Shown: in pieces, positions 11,748 to 24,224 of the stretch
How the letters are laid out: each line of letters opens with the position of its first letter
Numbering within the stretch: position 1 is the first letter of the stretch
Assembly: GCA_950022655.1 (NCBI GenBank)
Contig: OX465584.1
Coordinates: 42,514,723-42,578,722, forward strand
Direction of reading: 5' to 3'
Length of the DNA stretch: 64,000 bases
Origin: Alentia gelatinosa
Lineage: Eukaryota; Annelida; Polychaeta; Phyllodocida; Polynoidae
Notes under the pieces: model-generated
Databases searched by the model: none
Told to the model about the DNA's origin: nothing
Seen by the model: the letters and a program-made list of their open reading frames with translations, nothing else
Program-made: the position numbers and the translations under genes

Positions 11748-14437
11748 AATCTGCAACATCAAATGTCTCGATACATAATAGTATTTCTTTTATCTTTGTA
11801 ATATCTTCCAGGGTATTTGACGTTATTCTGATTGTGTGAGTGTGTTCGTTTCCGCCGTATTTCAAATTTTCATACCGTTTAGTGCGTTGTCCAGTAAAAT
11901 AGTAGCTTTTGGCCACCTGTAAATAGAACTAAGAAATCTTCGACCCAGGCAGGAAAACGTCAACCTAGGTAGGAAAACATAGGGTCTAATTAAGTTATCT
12001 CATCCCCAGTGTATGAAAATATGTAAATATAATGTTCGCCCATAGGTATCAGAATAAATTATTTCAATCACGAACCTAGATACCCCGGTGCTTCATATGC
12101 TCATTTGATTATTATTTCTCATGCATTACATACCTGCAACACCAGTCCAACCTCACTTGGAAGACTTCGATGCTTGTGAGCAGCTCTTGAGCCAAAAGCA
12201 GCTCCGCTAATGACACCCACTGGGTTGGTGGATATGAAAGTGCGTGCCTCCAACTCCCTAGGAGGTCTGCGCGCGTGGCCTTACATTCACGATGTGCGTG
12301 CGAAATACTCTATATTAATCCTGGAGATCTCGTTAAGTTTGATTCAAGTCCTCTGGTGGTCATAATGCATATGCTCAATGTTAGAACGCTGTAATAAGGC
12401 TTTCAGACACGAAAAGGAAGTTCAGATGCCCCACCGGGCTATTCCTAAACGACCTTAGTTGTAAGGAAGGTACGATAGCTGATCTCTCAGGATAGAACAG
12501 ATAATCCAAATGGCTACGGCGATATTTTGATCCAATTTTGGTTCTGTTTCTTCCGTAAGTCTTTAAAACAAAAATGAATAATAATCTGGGACATTTACGA
12601 GCGGATTTGATCAGTTAGATTACTACGTATTTCACATTAACGGAAAGGAACGCACATGTAAATGTAAATTTCCTTTTTCATATTTGAATCAGTACTTCAC
12701 CTTTTTATCATAGGGTATCATGACAATTGTTTATTTTCATTCTAAATCTGCACAGAACCTATATACATGTATGCATATATAGAAAGAAAGAACTGCATCG
12801 AGATCCATAGACCTTAAAAATATGCCATTGTTCTGGAATGTTTAAGGACAACATGTTATCTTTAACACGTCATCTACAAGCGGAAGCGTCTTCGGAGGCA
12901 TTTGGATGGGATCCTGCTACTCGTATTGCCCCTCATAGCCTCATGGCATGTAATCTATATGAATATGATATGATATCAGTCTTTGTTATGATCGAAGAAA
13001 CGTCAAGCATATTACTAGATGTATTACGTCCTAATTCTATGGATCCACATCTATAGATATACGCGTATTATTGAATTCTCCCAGCCCTAGTACATCTAAT
13101 ACCAGTTTGTATGCTGTTGAAACGTCATCAAGTTAACAAATCAGTTTCTTTTTTCAATTTCTGCAAACAATTGACAAAAATGAGATCATTTACTGAACTA
13201 CACACGTATATATACAGGATATCACATTTTCAATGAAATAATTAGTTTGAACTTTCACCGTAAAAAGCTGAAGTGCCCTGTTTTTAGTAATCAAGGATCA
13301 ATTTCGAGAAGTTGATTTGAGAATTGCAATTAACCTTTTTCCGCTTATCTGAGATACCCAGCAGCACCTCTTCTCTTGTAATCATTCTTTTTTCATTTTC
13401 ATTAGATTTCAAAACAGATTTTAATTACACCTCTCCAGTGCAGATTATCGGATAACCTAATCAGAATTAAATCAATCGCACGATTGTATTGAGTTCTAGG
13501 CTGGTGTATATCTCACCTGACCTTAAAATCCGGAGTTATTTCAGATTCTCAAAATTTGGAACTACTACTTCTTATTACTGTTGCATTGTAGTTATATTCA
13601 TATTGGTAGTGTTTTTCAGACAAAGTGACATTCAGCCCTATCCGTAAACAAAGGCCGGGCCAATGTGTGAAGGGAGAGGCTGCTTTTAACAGCTGTGGAA
13701 CCTACACTCAATCAGTTCAACTGTACAATATGTAGGAAAGGAGGTGAAAGTATTGTATTGCCAATAAATAGAAAGAGTTGTCACGAGGCAGATATCAAAG
13801 GTAATGAGCAGATCATCACCAACAGACACAACGAAAAACAAGGCCCTCAGACATCGGTCTTTAGACACACTTTCAATCATGATTCATTGAAGCAGTCTTT
13901 TACACATAGACACAGGTGTACAGATACAATTATACAAACGCACTCATACATGTAATCAAGTGGAAATAGCATGGTCACATAATACGTACTATGTCCACCG
14001 ACGTAAGGCAGGGCTATGAATATATGCCAATTGGTATTGTATTAATCATAACATTGATAGCATATTCTTTTGAGCTACGTTCTGAGTATTTTGTGTTGTA
14101 AACTAGTATTCGGAAAACAGCTAAAGAAACCTAACTCTTACGGTAGATGCGGCTGATGGGGAAGTGCCTCTAAACGAGTGCAGGAATCCGTCATCAGCTT
14201 CACCTGGTGAAGGTGTTAAAGACTGGCACACTGTCCATCTTGCTTGTAACCTCTGCTCTTGCAAACTGGGAAATTATCACAGCACCTCTTCATTGCTTGC
14301 ATAGGGCAAGTTCTAATTCTCATCATTCATTATAAGAGATTTTGTTCATACTAACATTTATGATTGGAGATTCTCTTTGTTTGAATTGCTATGTACGATA
14401 TACTCTGAACCCTTGTTTAATTGCGAGGTTGTGTACA
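11748..14437. other. Intergenic stretch without recognised features
   Basis: AT-rich DNA holding only short ORFs (72 codons at 12838-13056, 86 codons at 13695-13955) with no family resemblance or splice context. I see no tRNA-like, rRNA-like or TIR structure. Confidence 0.45.
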
Positions 14438-14457
14438 GGGGGGGGGGGGGGGGGGGG
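14438..14457 (+). repeat. G20 homopolymer
   Basis: An uninterrupted run of 20 G follows GTGTACA and precedes TGGCTGCC. It is a potential G-quadruplex and a likely source of length error in sequencing. Confidence 0.95.
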
Positions 14458-15200
14458 TGGCTGCCCTAAGGTTGTATAGGAAAACTGGCTTACCTTGACA
14501 CGATGCCTATGAGAGTATTTCTGATCGATACCCAGGACAATAAATGAGGCATTTCCCAGATTGTCCGATCTCCTTGGGAATTTTCATTCACTACTCTCCT
14601 TTCTCGTGCATATCGTTCGACCCCTTCAATCATTAAATGCATCGAATGTCTGCATGTGTCCAGACAAATGACCACGCCCCGGATCTCCCCTTGAGAATTT
14701 TGAAATTAATCAGGTAAAACCTTATATCTAATTCCCCAAGCGCTAAATCAGGTACAACAGGCACCTCGCCAGTAGTAGTTTCACCTTTAAGACAGGTTCA
14801 ACCTTGTTCGTGCTAACCTTCGTGATTAAGTATTCCCAATACACACACCGAAGCGGTATCTAGCTTTAATTAGATACTACAGAACTGAAAAGATCAATTC
14901 AGGGATATATGTTTACTATTGATAATTATAGGCCAGAGAAAAGTAATCAATGCCAACTTCATATTATATGCAGTTTTAAGGTTGGTAAAGTTTTAATCTC
15001 ATTTTGATATTGATTACATTCCTATAGGCATGCTAAAGCAGTACCTCAAAAACTCACAAAGTAGTAATTCACATTTTTGAATTATTTGAATCAAGATTTA
15101 ACATATACAAAGAGAAGACCAGATGAAAAAGGGTTACACGTTGTCATAGGAACATATGAACAGAAACTACTTATCTATAGCACCTTAGGTTTATTGGTAG
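14458..15200. other. Intergenic stretch without recognised features
   Basis: AT-rich unique-looking DNA. The only ORF (61 codons, minus, 14490-14675) has no recognisable content. Confidence 0.45.
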
Positions 15201-15219
15201 ATGTAGAAACTAAATGGAC

Positions 15220-15320
15220 CTGATGAAGGTGGATAGGGGTGGAAGATCTTACTTTTGTAAGAACCGTTTCTTTGATAATAAAAAAAGGTCACAAAACAGC
15301 CGAAACGTTGTGTCAAATAT
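15220..15320 (+). mobile_element. Possible Penelope-like element terminus with hammerhead-like core
   Basis: ACCTGATGAAGGTGG at 15218-15232 and GCCGAAACGTTG at 15299-15310 resemble the paired CTGATGA / GAAAC core segments of hammerhead ribozymes found in the terminal repeats of Penelope-like elements. Here about 75 bases separate the two, and the bases next to the core pair poorly as stem II. A small hairpin (CTTAC TTTT GTAAG) lies between them. This may be a decayed terminus with an insertion, or a chance match. No Penelope reverse transcriptase or GIY-YIG frame is seen nearby. Confidence 0.25.
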
Positions 15321-15329
15321 AAAGGATTA

Positions 15330-18300
15330 AAAGACGTATATAAAATATAAAGAATTAACATAAATTCCGGAGTTGTTTGGCTCATGAGTTTACCTTTGGA
15401 ATTATTTCATTCAATACGTCCTTCATGTCTTAATTGGCATTATAGCATCAGGTGGTATAATTGCTACACGGTGTCTGTTCACTGGTGGAATAAAATTTAT
15501 GAGCTGATCATCAACACTTAACTAAGTAAATCCTGTCCAGTTGGTATCATGAGGGAAGGCACTGTTGAAGTTCCCTCCTCACTTTGAGTCATTAACCCAA
15601 ACTGGTGATACTTTCCAAATAGAGTATAGATTATTCCTTGCGTCTGGAGGTTATCTGCTCTTAAAGTATTCTCACAGGTAATACCCTATTCGACCATTCA
15701 ATTCCCAACTCAAGCAAACCTGTGATATCCTGGCTTCACATCAATCTTGCCTTATATCATCCATTCATTGGCGACGACATTCATCTTGTGACAATGCAAT
15801 TATGGCACAGCCTACAATTACTCTTACGCCACAATAATTGATTCCTTCCAATTCATTCAACACTGAATGTCCGTAATTCAGGAGAACAATTTGTTGTTAG
15901 ATACATGAGTGCATATGACAGTGAAATGCTACCCTCTCACGGGGGTGTCGTATTCTGCGACTACGGCCCACTATGGTGCCCTTTGTCTTACTAAACGTAA
16001 TCTAACGTGCTATGGACAAGATCTGTGAGATTGATGTCATTGTGACCAATGTCAACATGGTGGACAATGTGGCTTCGTGACTTGAAACTTGAGTGCCCAG
16101 TAACAATTGCAAGTGCATAATGACCAAATATTGAGGTATCTAACATGTGGCGGTCACCAAAAACAGTTTAAATAGTCGATAACAATATGTTCAGTGGTGG
16201 CCCGAGTTACGCTGACAATGGACAAGATAACGTTGACAATGCGCACTCGAGTGAATGTCACTCTCCAAAACGTAGTCTCTGACATTCATAGCTAAGGTTC
16301 GCAACAAGTGACAATGATTAGGAGAGTGACATTAATTTACATATTTTCATGCATGCGCAATGGGCACATCCGGCCTGGACTTCCAGTTTGACGGTATCAA
16401 CATGGAGAGGTGGTGGGCAGTGACTCAACAACTTTGTAAGCAACTAAGATGCCGTTTTTTCATTGAATTGAGGTATATAATGATAAGAAGAGGACCTTAC
16501 AGTGGAGAGAACTATTTCTTAGTTCTCAGTCACCCATAGCAGACATTCGCCCCTCCACCTGTGGCATTGGGGGGAATGTCCAGGATAGGTAACCTCGAAC
16601 TAAGACATAATTCGCCCACAGATAGGTCGTTTTCTCTTAATATGAAAGTTTATTGACAAGGGTAAATCAGAATTCGCAATGTTTATTTACAATATTATTT
16701 GTGGTTTCCATAATATCCATATGAGTAAAAGAATAATGGTAAAGTGTGTTATTTTCATACTTTTAATGACGGTATAGATCAAATATGATAACACATTTCA
16801 GTTGATTAAATAGTTCTTATCTAGTGTGTAACTCACATTGCATTTCATTACATTTGAAGTTTTGAAATGTCTTTAGACATTATGTTGCTAGAAGGACACG
16901 AATGTCCTAAGGCATTCACTAAAATTTCATAAGTCATGTTACCTGAAGGACTTTATCATTCCCATAGAGGAATTATCTTACAATGATATTTTTGCTTCCA
17001 GGTACATCTTTCCATATTTGACACAAAACTTCAGTTTTTCTTGTCTTTGTTGAAACCCTTTTTGATTTGCCAAGAATGCCTTAAGGCATCCTCATCCCCA
17101 GGGATATACTGCTCGGGGACCTCGGCCCTGAAGCTACTACCTACCAACAGCATGCAAACCTGGGATGGAGATGTATGTATACATTTATTTTTGAAATAAA
17201 TAAGCTTGCTCAAGTATTAATGAAAAAACAAGCAAACCAGGAAAGCTAGGAAGCTTGATCCTGGCCTATACACGTGGTAGGGTGTGCTCCAGTATAAATC
17301 TGGGGTTGTCCAGGGGAGAGGGTCATGTCAAATTGAGACCTCGGTCTTAAAATGCAGGTTGAGGCGCTAAGGCAGACATTGCACTGAAAAGGTGCAACCA
17401 AATTGCAGATATCCCCAAGTTTATTGAGAGGAATGAACACAGACAATGATTGACAAGGTAGAAACTGAGATGCACATTCGCGTGCTTACCTCTACCTCTA
17501 CCGGGACTGTCTTGGCCATATTCCTGACAACTGACATGGAGAACTTGTGAAGAGTAACACAGCGTATCTGGTTGACCAATAAGCTCACAGACTATAACAG
17601 ATGTATATCAGCACATGTTCCAAAAATGTTGTGACCTTGCAAGCTGGACAATACATTGCTCAAAAACTGGCTTTCTTATTGCAACATGGCTAGCAGACCA
17701 GGGATCATTACAAAACTACTAAGGAGGTCCTTTGTTGGTTTTGATATCACTGACTGTGTCCAATCATCCGTGAAACGGTTAGAGAGCAGTCAAGGCGAAC
17801 TATGATAACATCAAAAAGCAAAATGCAAGCATTCAAGGTAAATGCCAAGTCGAGAGTGAAAAAGAGGTACCTGCTCATCAGACTATTCAGAATATGTATC
17901 TCCTAGCATACTTCCCCAGGCATCTGCTATGGGCCTTTTATATGGGGAATTCCAGTGTAACCAGTTATATTAAAGACATTGATGTTTCAGAGCTAAACCA
18001 TGGGAGGGCTGGGGTAGGGTGGGGGGCTGCATGTAGGCGCTCGGGGCCGCTGGCAGGAAAGCTCTGTACCACATTGTAAAAAGTCTGTTCTTCTCCTCAA
18101 AAGAGAGGGTTTACAACTAAGCATTATCTGTTCAGATTTTAGGAGACAAAACTGTTTTATTTAATTCATATATACATTGCCTTTGTTGTCATTGTTATCG
18201 CTGGAAAAATGGATTAAAATATTCTAGAAAAATACCCACCTCACAACTACGATGTGGCCTCTTTGAAATCAGAAATACACCTTTACTTTTGGCCTGACAG

Positions 18301-18461
18301 TAGTAACTTGTTGATTAAACATTTATTCAGACTGCTGCTAGAATTAATGAATGCTGATTCGTTATTATAATGAATATCATGATAAAAAAACTGGGTATTT
18401 CTTGCTGTAAGCATATCCTCTATACATTATGCACACAGTCATATCGCCATACTGATATAAA
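15330..18461. other. Intergenic stretch downstream of the GPCR gene
   Basis: Mostly AT-rich DNA with only small ORFs (60-66 codons at 17031-17213 and 17246-17446 minus, 61 codons at 17894-18079 plus), none recognisable. The part nearest the GPCR would include its 3' untranslated region; I cannot assign a polyadenylation site. Confidence 0.4.
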
Positions 18462-19769
18462 CTACTTCTGATTCAAAACATCCCCGCCAAAGAATATGCA
18501 AATCAGAAATTTGATGGCAAAATTTACCATGAACCCGACTTCTGCTATGTCTCTGGCGGCTGCTCCATTAATGTATCGACACAATGGGAATTCAGCCATG
18601 AAGTGTTGCCAAAGCAATACGACCCACGTGATGATATAAGGCACACAGAGGACGCAGTACGCCACTAGGATGGCCACTATCATTATCGTGGCGTCCTTTT
18701 CAAACAAGGCCCTGCTGACAACTGTAGAACTTAGGCGGCGAGGGCGAAGCTTCCAAGCGGGCAGGTTGCGAATGATCATAAAGGACAAGGCACCTATGAC
18801 GATGAACGGGAGGCCTACGATAAGAACAACCGTTAGGATGGTCAGTCCCAACGCCAAGACCGGCGACATCGACATGGGCACACAGGAAGCAGTGACGTCA
18901 CCAGGAACAACGGTGCTATCCCAGACGAACAAAACATGCGCGTTGAACAAAATGGCTGCCACAGTGCAGTAGCAAAGCCCTTGCTGCGCTGAACGTAATG
19001 TTGGGTATTTTGAACGTTTGTATGGTGTGGAGGCGACAAAAAGTCGGTCTGTTCCTAAGGCTACTAACAGCCAGGATGATAAGAACCGCAAAACGTAAGT
19101 CAAGTAGGTGAATGTCTTACAGGCAATGTGGTTGGTGTCATAGAAGGTCTTCCTGTCGTTGTAACCAATGGCGATGTAAAACACCGCCATCCACTTACGT
19201 GGGATGTAACTCGACAACGAAAGCGTGTCTACAACTCCTATTACCACTAAATAGAGGCTGAAGGGATATCTTCTAAGGCCCTTAGACTGGAAGATGATGA
19301 CGGATAATGAGTTCAGTAACAGACTCACGACAATCAGAAACACAATCCCGTACAGGTACGCTGCATGGCTGGCATCAATGATCGGTGACGAGCAACTACT
19401 GGCATTCTTCAAGGATCCCGTTCCATTTAGGTGCTTGTCATATACAGGAAACAGGACTTGTTGTCTCTCCCCGACCCCAATGTCCGTGGAATCAGTCAAG
19501 AAATCAAATTGCCTCGTTGGTGGAATCGTAGTGGTTCCAGATTCGCTAAATAGAGCTGTAGTTTTCAGGTCGGTGATGTCATTTTCACTTCCAAAGTCAC
19601 TGTCTTCCACACTAGCGATGCTGTGATCTTGGAAAGAGGATGTTGACCTTAGTGTCTCGTCATGTCTCGTATCATGGTCACGTGAGTACCAGTACCTTGC
19701 TGGAGGGCCACGTGACCAACCTGCATACGGTCGTCGACGTCTGGACCATCTGAAAGTCCTCTCTGTCAT
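18462..19769 (-). CDS. Rhodopsin-class (class A) seven-transmembrane GPCR, orphan peptide-receptor-like
   Basis: An uninterrupted 435-codon frame gives a plasma-membrane receptor expected to couple ligand binding to heterotrimeric G proteins. Residues 1-135 form an extracellular N-terminus, Arg-rich at first, with N-glycosylation sequons NGT (115) and NAS (122). Seven hydrophobic segments lie near 138-160 (Asn153 of helix 1), 169-189 (Asp181 of helix 2), 218-243, 266-284, 304-334 (Pro321), 359-387 (Pro377 in LCVP) and 408-427. Cys217 and Cys296 fit the conserved disulfide between helix 3 and loop 2. The helix-3 DRY motif reads DRL (241-243). NPxxY in helix 7 is replaced by NFAIKF. The protein stops about eight residues after helix 7, so helix 8 and the cytoplasmic tail are missing or lie in another exon. 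The start is the only in-frame ATG before helix 1. Invertebrate FMRFamide- or TRH-type receptor groups are plausible, but I cannot name the ligand. Confidence 0.85.
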   Translation of the reverse strand: MTERTFRWSRRRRPYAGWSRGPPARYWYSRDHDTRHDETLRSTSSFQDHSIASVEDSDFGSENDITDLKTTALFSESGTTTIPPTRQFDFLTDSTDIGVGERQQVLFPVYDKHLNGTGSLKNASSCSSPIIDASHAAYLYGIVFLIVVSLLLNSLSVIIFQSKGLRRYPFSLYLVVIGVVDTLSLSSYIPRKWMAVFYIAIGYNDRKTFYDTNHIACKTFTYLTYVLRFLSSWLLVALGTDRLFVASTPYKRSKYPTLRSAQQGLCYCTVAAILFNAHVLFVWDSTVVPGDVTASCVPMSMSPVLALGLTILTVVLIVGLPFIVIGALSFMIIRNLPAWKLRPRRLSSTVVSRALFEKDATIMIVAILVAYCVLCVPYIITWVVLLWQHFMAEFPLCRYINGAAARDIAEVGFMVNFAIKFLICIFFGGDVLNQK

Positions 19770-22700
19770 CCTTGCGTCAGCTCAATGTTGTCTAATGGTT
19801 AGTATACTCCAACTCTACCCTGGAATGAAGACACAACTTGGGTAACCGAAAAGAGACTGAGGTCCACTGTGATTTATATGTGTTAAATGGGACGGGAAGG
19901 ATACTCCAGTTTTTATTGTCTGCAAGGTGTATTTACATTGGTTATTATCCAGTGAGATTCCCTTTGGTTATCATTATCTTACAGAAACATGATTAGCCTA
20001 AGCGTTGACCTTAATTGGGTCAGCTGAGACAGCTGTCACTGCATAGCCGTATGAAATATATCCAATCCGAAATGTGGGCTAGTTACAGGTGTCAGCACAG
20101 GTTGGTAAATGGTATACGCTCATGTCAGACTATTGACATAGATGAAGTCTGTAGTCCGATTTGCATGTTGATTATCTTTAAAGAATAATTTCGCAAACAT
20201 GTGGAGAGAAAGGCACATACACCCCCTTGCTCCCCCTAAATACGTCCCTGGTTACACAGGGGTAGATTCAAAGCTGTGCTGACCAGGTTGGTTTTGGGTG
20301 GTGTTTGCTAGGCTCATCATATTCCAAGAATGTTGATGAAACCAAAATGATCTTTTACTTCCTCTATCATGAATAGATATGAAATTTAGAACAGGATAGG
20401 TTTCCGATTTGATTAAAGCTACATAAACTCAGAAAATGTATGTTAATAATGCTAATAATTGAGAAAAAGTAATGCCTACGGTCCACACTAAAGTCTATGT
20501 ATTAATGTTAGCTTAGTCCAAATAATTAGATTTACAATTGTATGCTCAACATTATCTTCATCGTAAACACTCACCTCTGTCCATTCACATTTCTAAGGGC
20601 GGTACATCTTGTGCTTGATGAAACAAAGACGATCCACAGTGTGCACCCTCCGCTGAAACATTTCACTCCAAACTGTGACCAGGCTTACTCCCACAAGTGA
20701 TCCGTTGAGGTCTGTTTATTTTTAAAACTGCAGTAACAACAACCGGTTTTTGCAAACTTTCTCAGATGGTCTAAGCATGTCCTCCGCGGGCTGTAGTAGC
20801 TCCCAACGGATGTCCATCATCTAAATCTCACAGTGACACGCATGACCCCTAGACAGACGCCAGGTGGCGCAGCCATGTGACACGTGACCCCAGGCGTCAT
20901 TGGTATGCGCATGTGCAATATGACAGACACAGCCTGTCGTAACCGCTGTGCACAGAGTAACATGCACTCGTGTATCTACACTATGCTGTGCTACTTTATA
21001 CTACCGATCTACTTTCTCATCAGATATTACAGGTTTTAAATATTCAAAGCGGATATGATAACCTAACTAAAATAAATGTACATATTCTCTGAAATGCTCA
21101 TGTAAATTCTCATATTCATGTAATTTATATTTATTCGATATTTAACTGAAATAATTGGACTCACATTGATGGATTACATTTATCTAACACCAACACGTCG
21201 TATTTCATTTTCACCACCACATGCTGCAAAACACCACCAGGTAGAGTGGTTTCATAGCCTAAATAAAAATGTAGATTAATCTATGACATTCTTCTTTTGA
21301 TCCTCTTGAAGATGTAAGTAGATAAAGTAACTCAGATGCAAACCTTTATTGGCAACAAATCTTATGTTATGCATGATTTTGGCTATTTCAGTAAATAAAG
21401 ATTCTGAAATCATTAAATCGATTTTACATAAAGCCATGTAAATATTCCTTATATAATAAACTTCTCTGTATATATCCATTGTTATAAGTACGAAAGCAAA
21501 GTCTAATTGAACAAATTGGCCGTTAAACTACCCCAAAAAAAACCCCAAAAACGAAGCACACTACTTTGTTTACTATAGATGTGAAACAGAATGCAATACT
21601 AGTCTATAATCCTATCAAGTTCTTACTTCAAAGATCCATATTGGGCTAACCTAGATTTTAAAATTTAAAGGTCAGTAAAATAGCATCTCTACCAAATTGG
21701 GATTATTTCTATGTACTTAAAGAAGTGATAACGTTAGATATAACACACCATTTATTAACCAGCAGTATCCCTTCAGATTGTATAAAGTGTTGACATGATT
21801 CAATGATGTATATATATTAATTTCGTAGTTTTTTTTATGTGGATTTAGAACATACCTCTAAAGGATATCCTACTCCCGTATATTCTAGGTGGACTGTAAT
21901 CATCTGAATTCAGAGATCGCACATGTATACGAATCCTGCTTGAAGGAAAGGCCCATGGGAGTGGATGTATGTGTAAAGGCGGTGTTTCATATTTTCTCAG
22001 TGTTGCCAAAGAAGGCCTCATGGTTGATTACCATTGACACATGAACAGGCCTTGATTCGCTACACACTTCTATGAAATTATGCATAAGCAGATCACCAGA
22101 CAGTTACATATAGACATAAACAAGCCAGGTCTTGCAAGGGGACATATGGTGACATGAGGCATTAATTCTACACGATTAGGAATGTTAATGACAGACAGAC
22201 AATTCTGTCTATATGTTTCTGTTTTCTTCGTGCATATTAAAGGTAGACAAGGGATGCCTTGTACGGTCGAAAATTGATATGAAAACTGACCTGTCTTCAT
22301 TACGGCCATTATGTTTGTCAAGCTGTAAACGTTGAATTTCAATGAAATTGCAATGTACATTATGCGTACCATACATATACATGTGCAGCCTCAATGGTGG
22401 TCATTTGACAAATGGTCATTAGAGGTGACATGTTATATCACAATCATGGCAATACTATATCCCACCATATATACTACCTAAAAATCTATAACACAAAAAC
22501 AACATGTAAGAAAAGGGTTTATCAGCTTTCAAATTGGAGCGTCCCCCTCCCAAAAACAGATTACATCATTAATAAACGTGTCACAAAAATACTACCGGCA
22601 TTACAGGTTGGAAATAGTCAGAGTAGCTTATTTAATCAATGGTATTAACAGTAACAATTGGTAAATTTTGCGAAGTGACATATAATTTCAACAAGTGAGA

Positions 22701-23936
22701 AATAGAGACAAGAGCACCAGCAATTGGTTGGCAAAGGGATAGAATATAAGAACACTTAGAAGTCATCACATCAAAGGTCCAAGGCATTAATTACGACCTT
22801 TAGCGAGGTTCTGCTAACGTAGGGTGGGGGAATAATACCGCCTACAAGCACTAATATCACCGAGAGTTATGACAGTTTTCATTATTGCCATGTCTTCAGA
22901 GTTTTTAGAACATATTCTGATGACGGTAATTTAGTTATATACTTGGGGGAAAAGGTTTGGGGCCATCCAGAAAATATGTATCCTTTGTACAAATTTAGCC
23001 AAGGTAAGAACATAAATTTATATATAAAAAAAGATGATCATCCACGTAAAGTGCCAATACTACCCCGTAGTTGTGGCGGAGTGATGTACGATAATGTCAT
23101 AATCGGCTGGCACAGCAGCAAGGATTTCAGAGAGCAGAAAAGACATTAACATGGAGATATAAGCGTTCTTAACTGGATTTGCAAAGTAGTTTGAATTACT
23201 TTGATATCGTAATACTAATCTTATGTCAGTGAAAAGGGTTAGATAAATCTAAAACTATACTCGAATTGTAAAATACACAGCACTCCACTCGTTTGGATGC
23301 ACCGTAATCGTCACTCAGATTTGCCTCAATGACAATTATAGCGCATCTAAACTTGTGGAGTATTGTGTATTTATACAATTCTCGATCCAGTTCTATATAG
23401 ATATTGGTGGGGATCAAATTTCCCAGAAATGTTGTGAACATTTTATGGATGGCCCCTTTGCGTGAAATACTCTCTTTCACCCCCACATCTTTCCCCTTCG
23501 CCCCCACTTTCCATTTTTAACAGTGAAAATGTTCTCCTTTGTTCCTATTACTCTTTACCCTTCCGTTACATCACCTCTTCCCATCTGTTACCCCATAACA
23601 TTGTTCCCCATTCCTTGCTTTCTTTGGAAATCACCGGAGCGAAATACAATTAGGCTCATTTGTACACTTACAATACGGCAGGTGATGAAGCATGTTCTAC
23701 TCTTCTAATGTAAAGAGCATTTGATAGCAGTTTTAGTTCCTGAATCTGTGACAAATTAGCCTCTGACTCTAAGTGTGTTCCTACTACCAAGAGAACTCAT
23801 TATACACTGCCTTTGTGAATGGTCACTGCCATTGTCTTGTGGTTAACCAATTCCCCATGTCACCAGACTGTAGGTCTATACATCATTTTTCACAGTTATT
23901 CTTCTCGGCTCAATACATTCACGCACACGCATCTCT
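19770..23936. other. Intergenic stretch upstream of the GPCR
   Basis: Contains the presumed promoter side of the GPCR and only small unrecognised ORFs (100 codons at 22070-22372 minus, 78 at 22412-22648 plus, 68 at 22943-23149 plus, 93 at 23226-23507 minus). About 30 bases upstream of the GPCR start, the minus strand reads TACTAAC, a branch-point-like heptamer, but no good pyrimidine tract follows. A CTCF-like core lies near 20861. No repeats are recognised. Confidence 0.4.
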
Positions 23937-24224
23937 TCAGGGCATCTCTCGCTGTTTCCTAGCTGGATATGACAATGAGGACGTCACCAACGGCTCCGTA
24001 CTCTTTGACGCGCATGCGCCTGCACATGCACTGTAGTCCGCATGCGTGTGTACGTGGGCGGTGAGTGTGGATGCGCTCGTTCCGGGAATGGGTTCCTGTA
24101 TTGCTGCATTGAACGAAGTTTCCTCCATTGATATGGTGAGGGCCAAGTTGTCGGCTGGAACCAGGCGGTCCTTGTCTACCGTTTGGTCTTTGGCCGTACT
24201 GCCGTAGTTCGCACTATCAGGAAC
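23937..24224 (-). CDS. Exon 2 (last coding exon) of an uncharacterised single-pass membrane protein
   Basis: The minus strand has a strong acceptor, TTTTTCTCTCGGCAG, directly before GTTCCTGATAG at 24224. The frame then runs 95 codons from VPDSANYGSTAKDQTVDKD to a stop at 23937-23939. It joins exon 1 (24867-25073) in phase 0. The encoded region is polar and low in hydrophobics, with acidic and Ser/Thr-rich stretches and a few Cys (ACAGACAS), so it is the probable soluble tail following the membrane segment encoded by exon 1. I recognise no domain. The exon could be longer or alternatively spliced, and expression is unproven. Confidence 0.5.
   Translation of the reverse strand, partial: VPDSANYGSTAKDQTVDKDRLVPADNLALTISMEETSFNAAIQEPIPGTSASTLTAHVHTHADYSACAGACASKSTEPLVTSSLSYPARKQREMP

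Noticed and set aside
12130..12330. tRNA-derived SINE or tRNA gene
   Set aside because: Some GC-rich hairpin-like sequence is present, but no A and B boxes at proper spacing and no cloverleaf could be built. No tRNA or rRNA gene was found anywhere in the window.
18670..19626. Plus-strand ORFs of 100 and 110 codons opposite the GPCR
   Set aside because: Antisense shadows; the minus frame has the seven helices and conserved residues.
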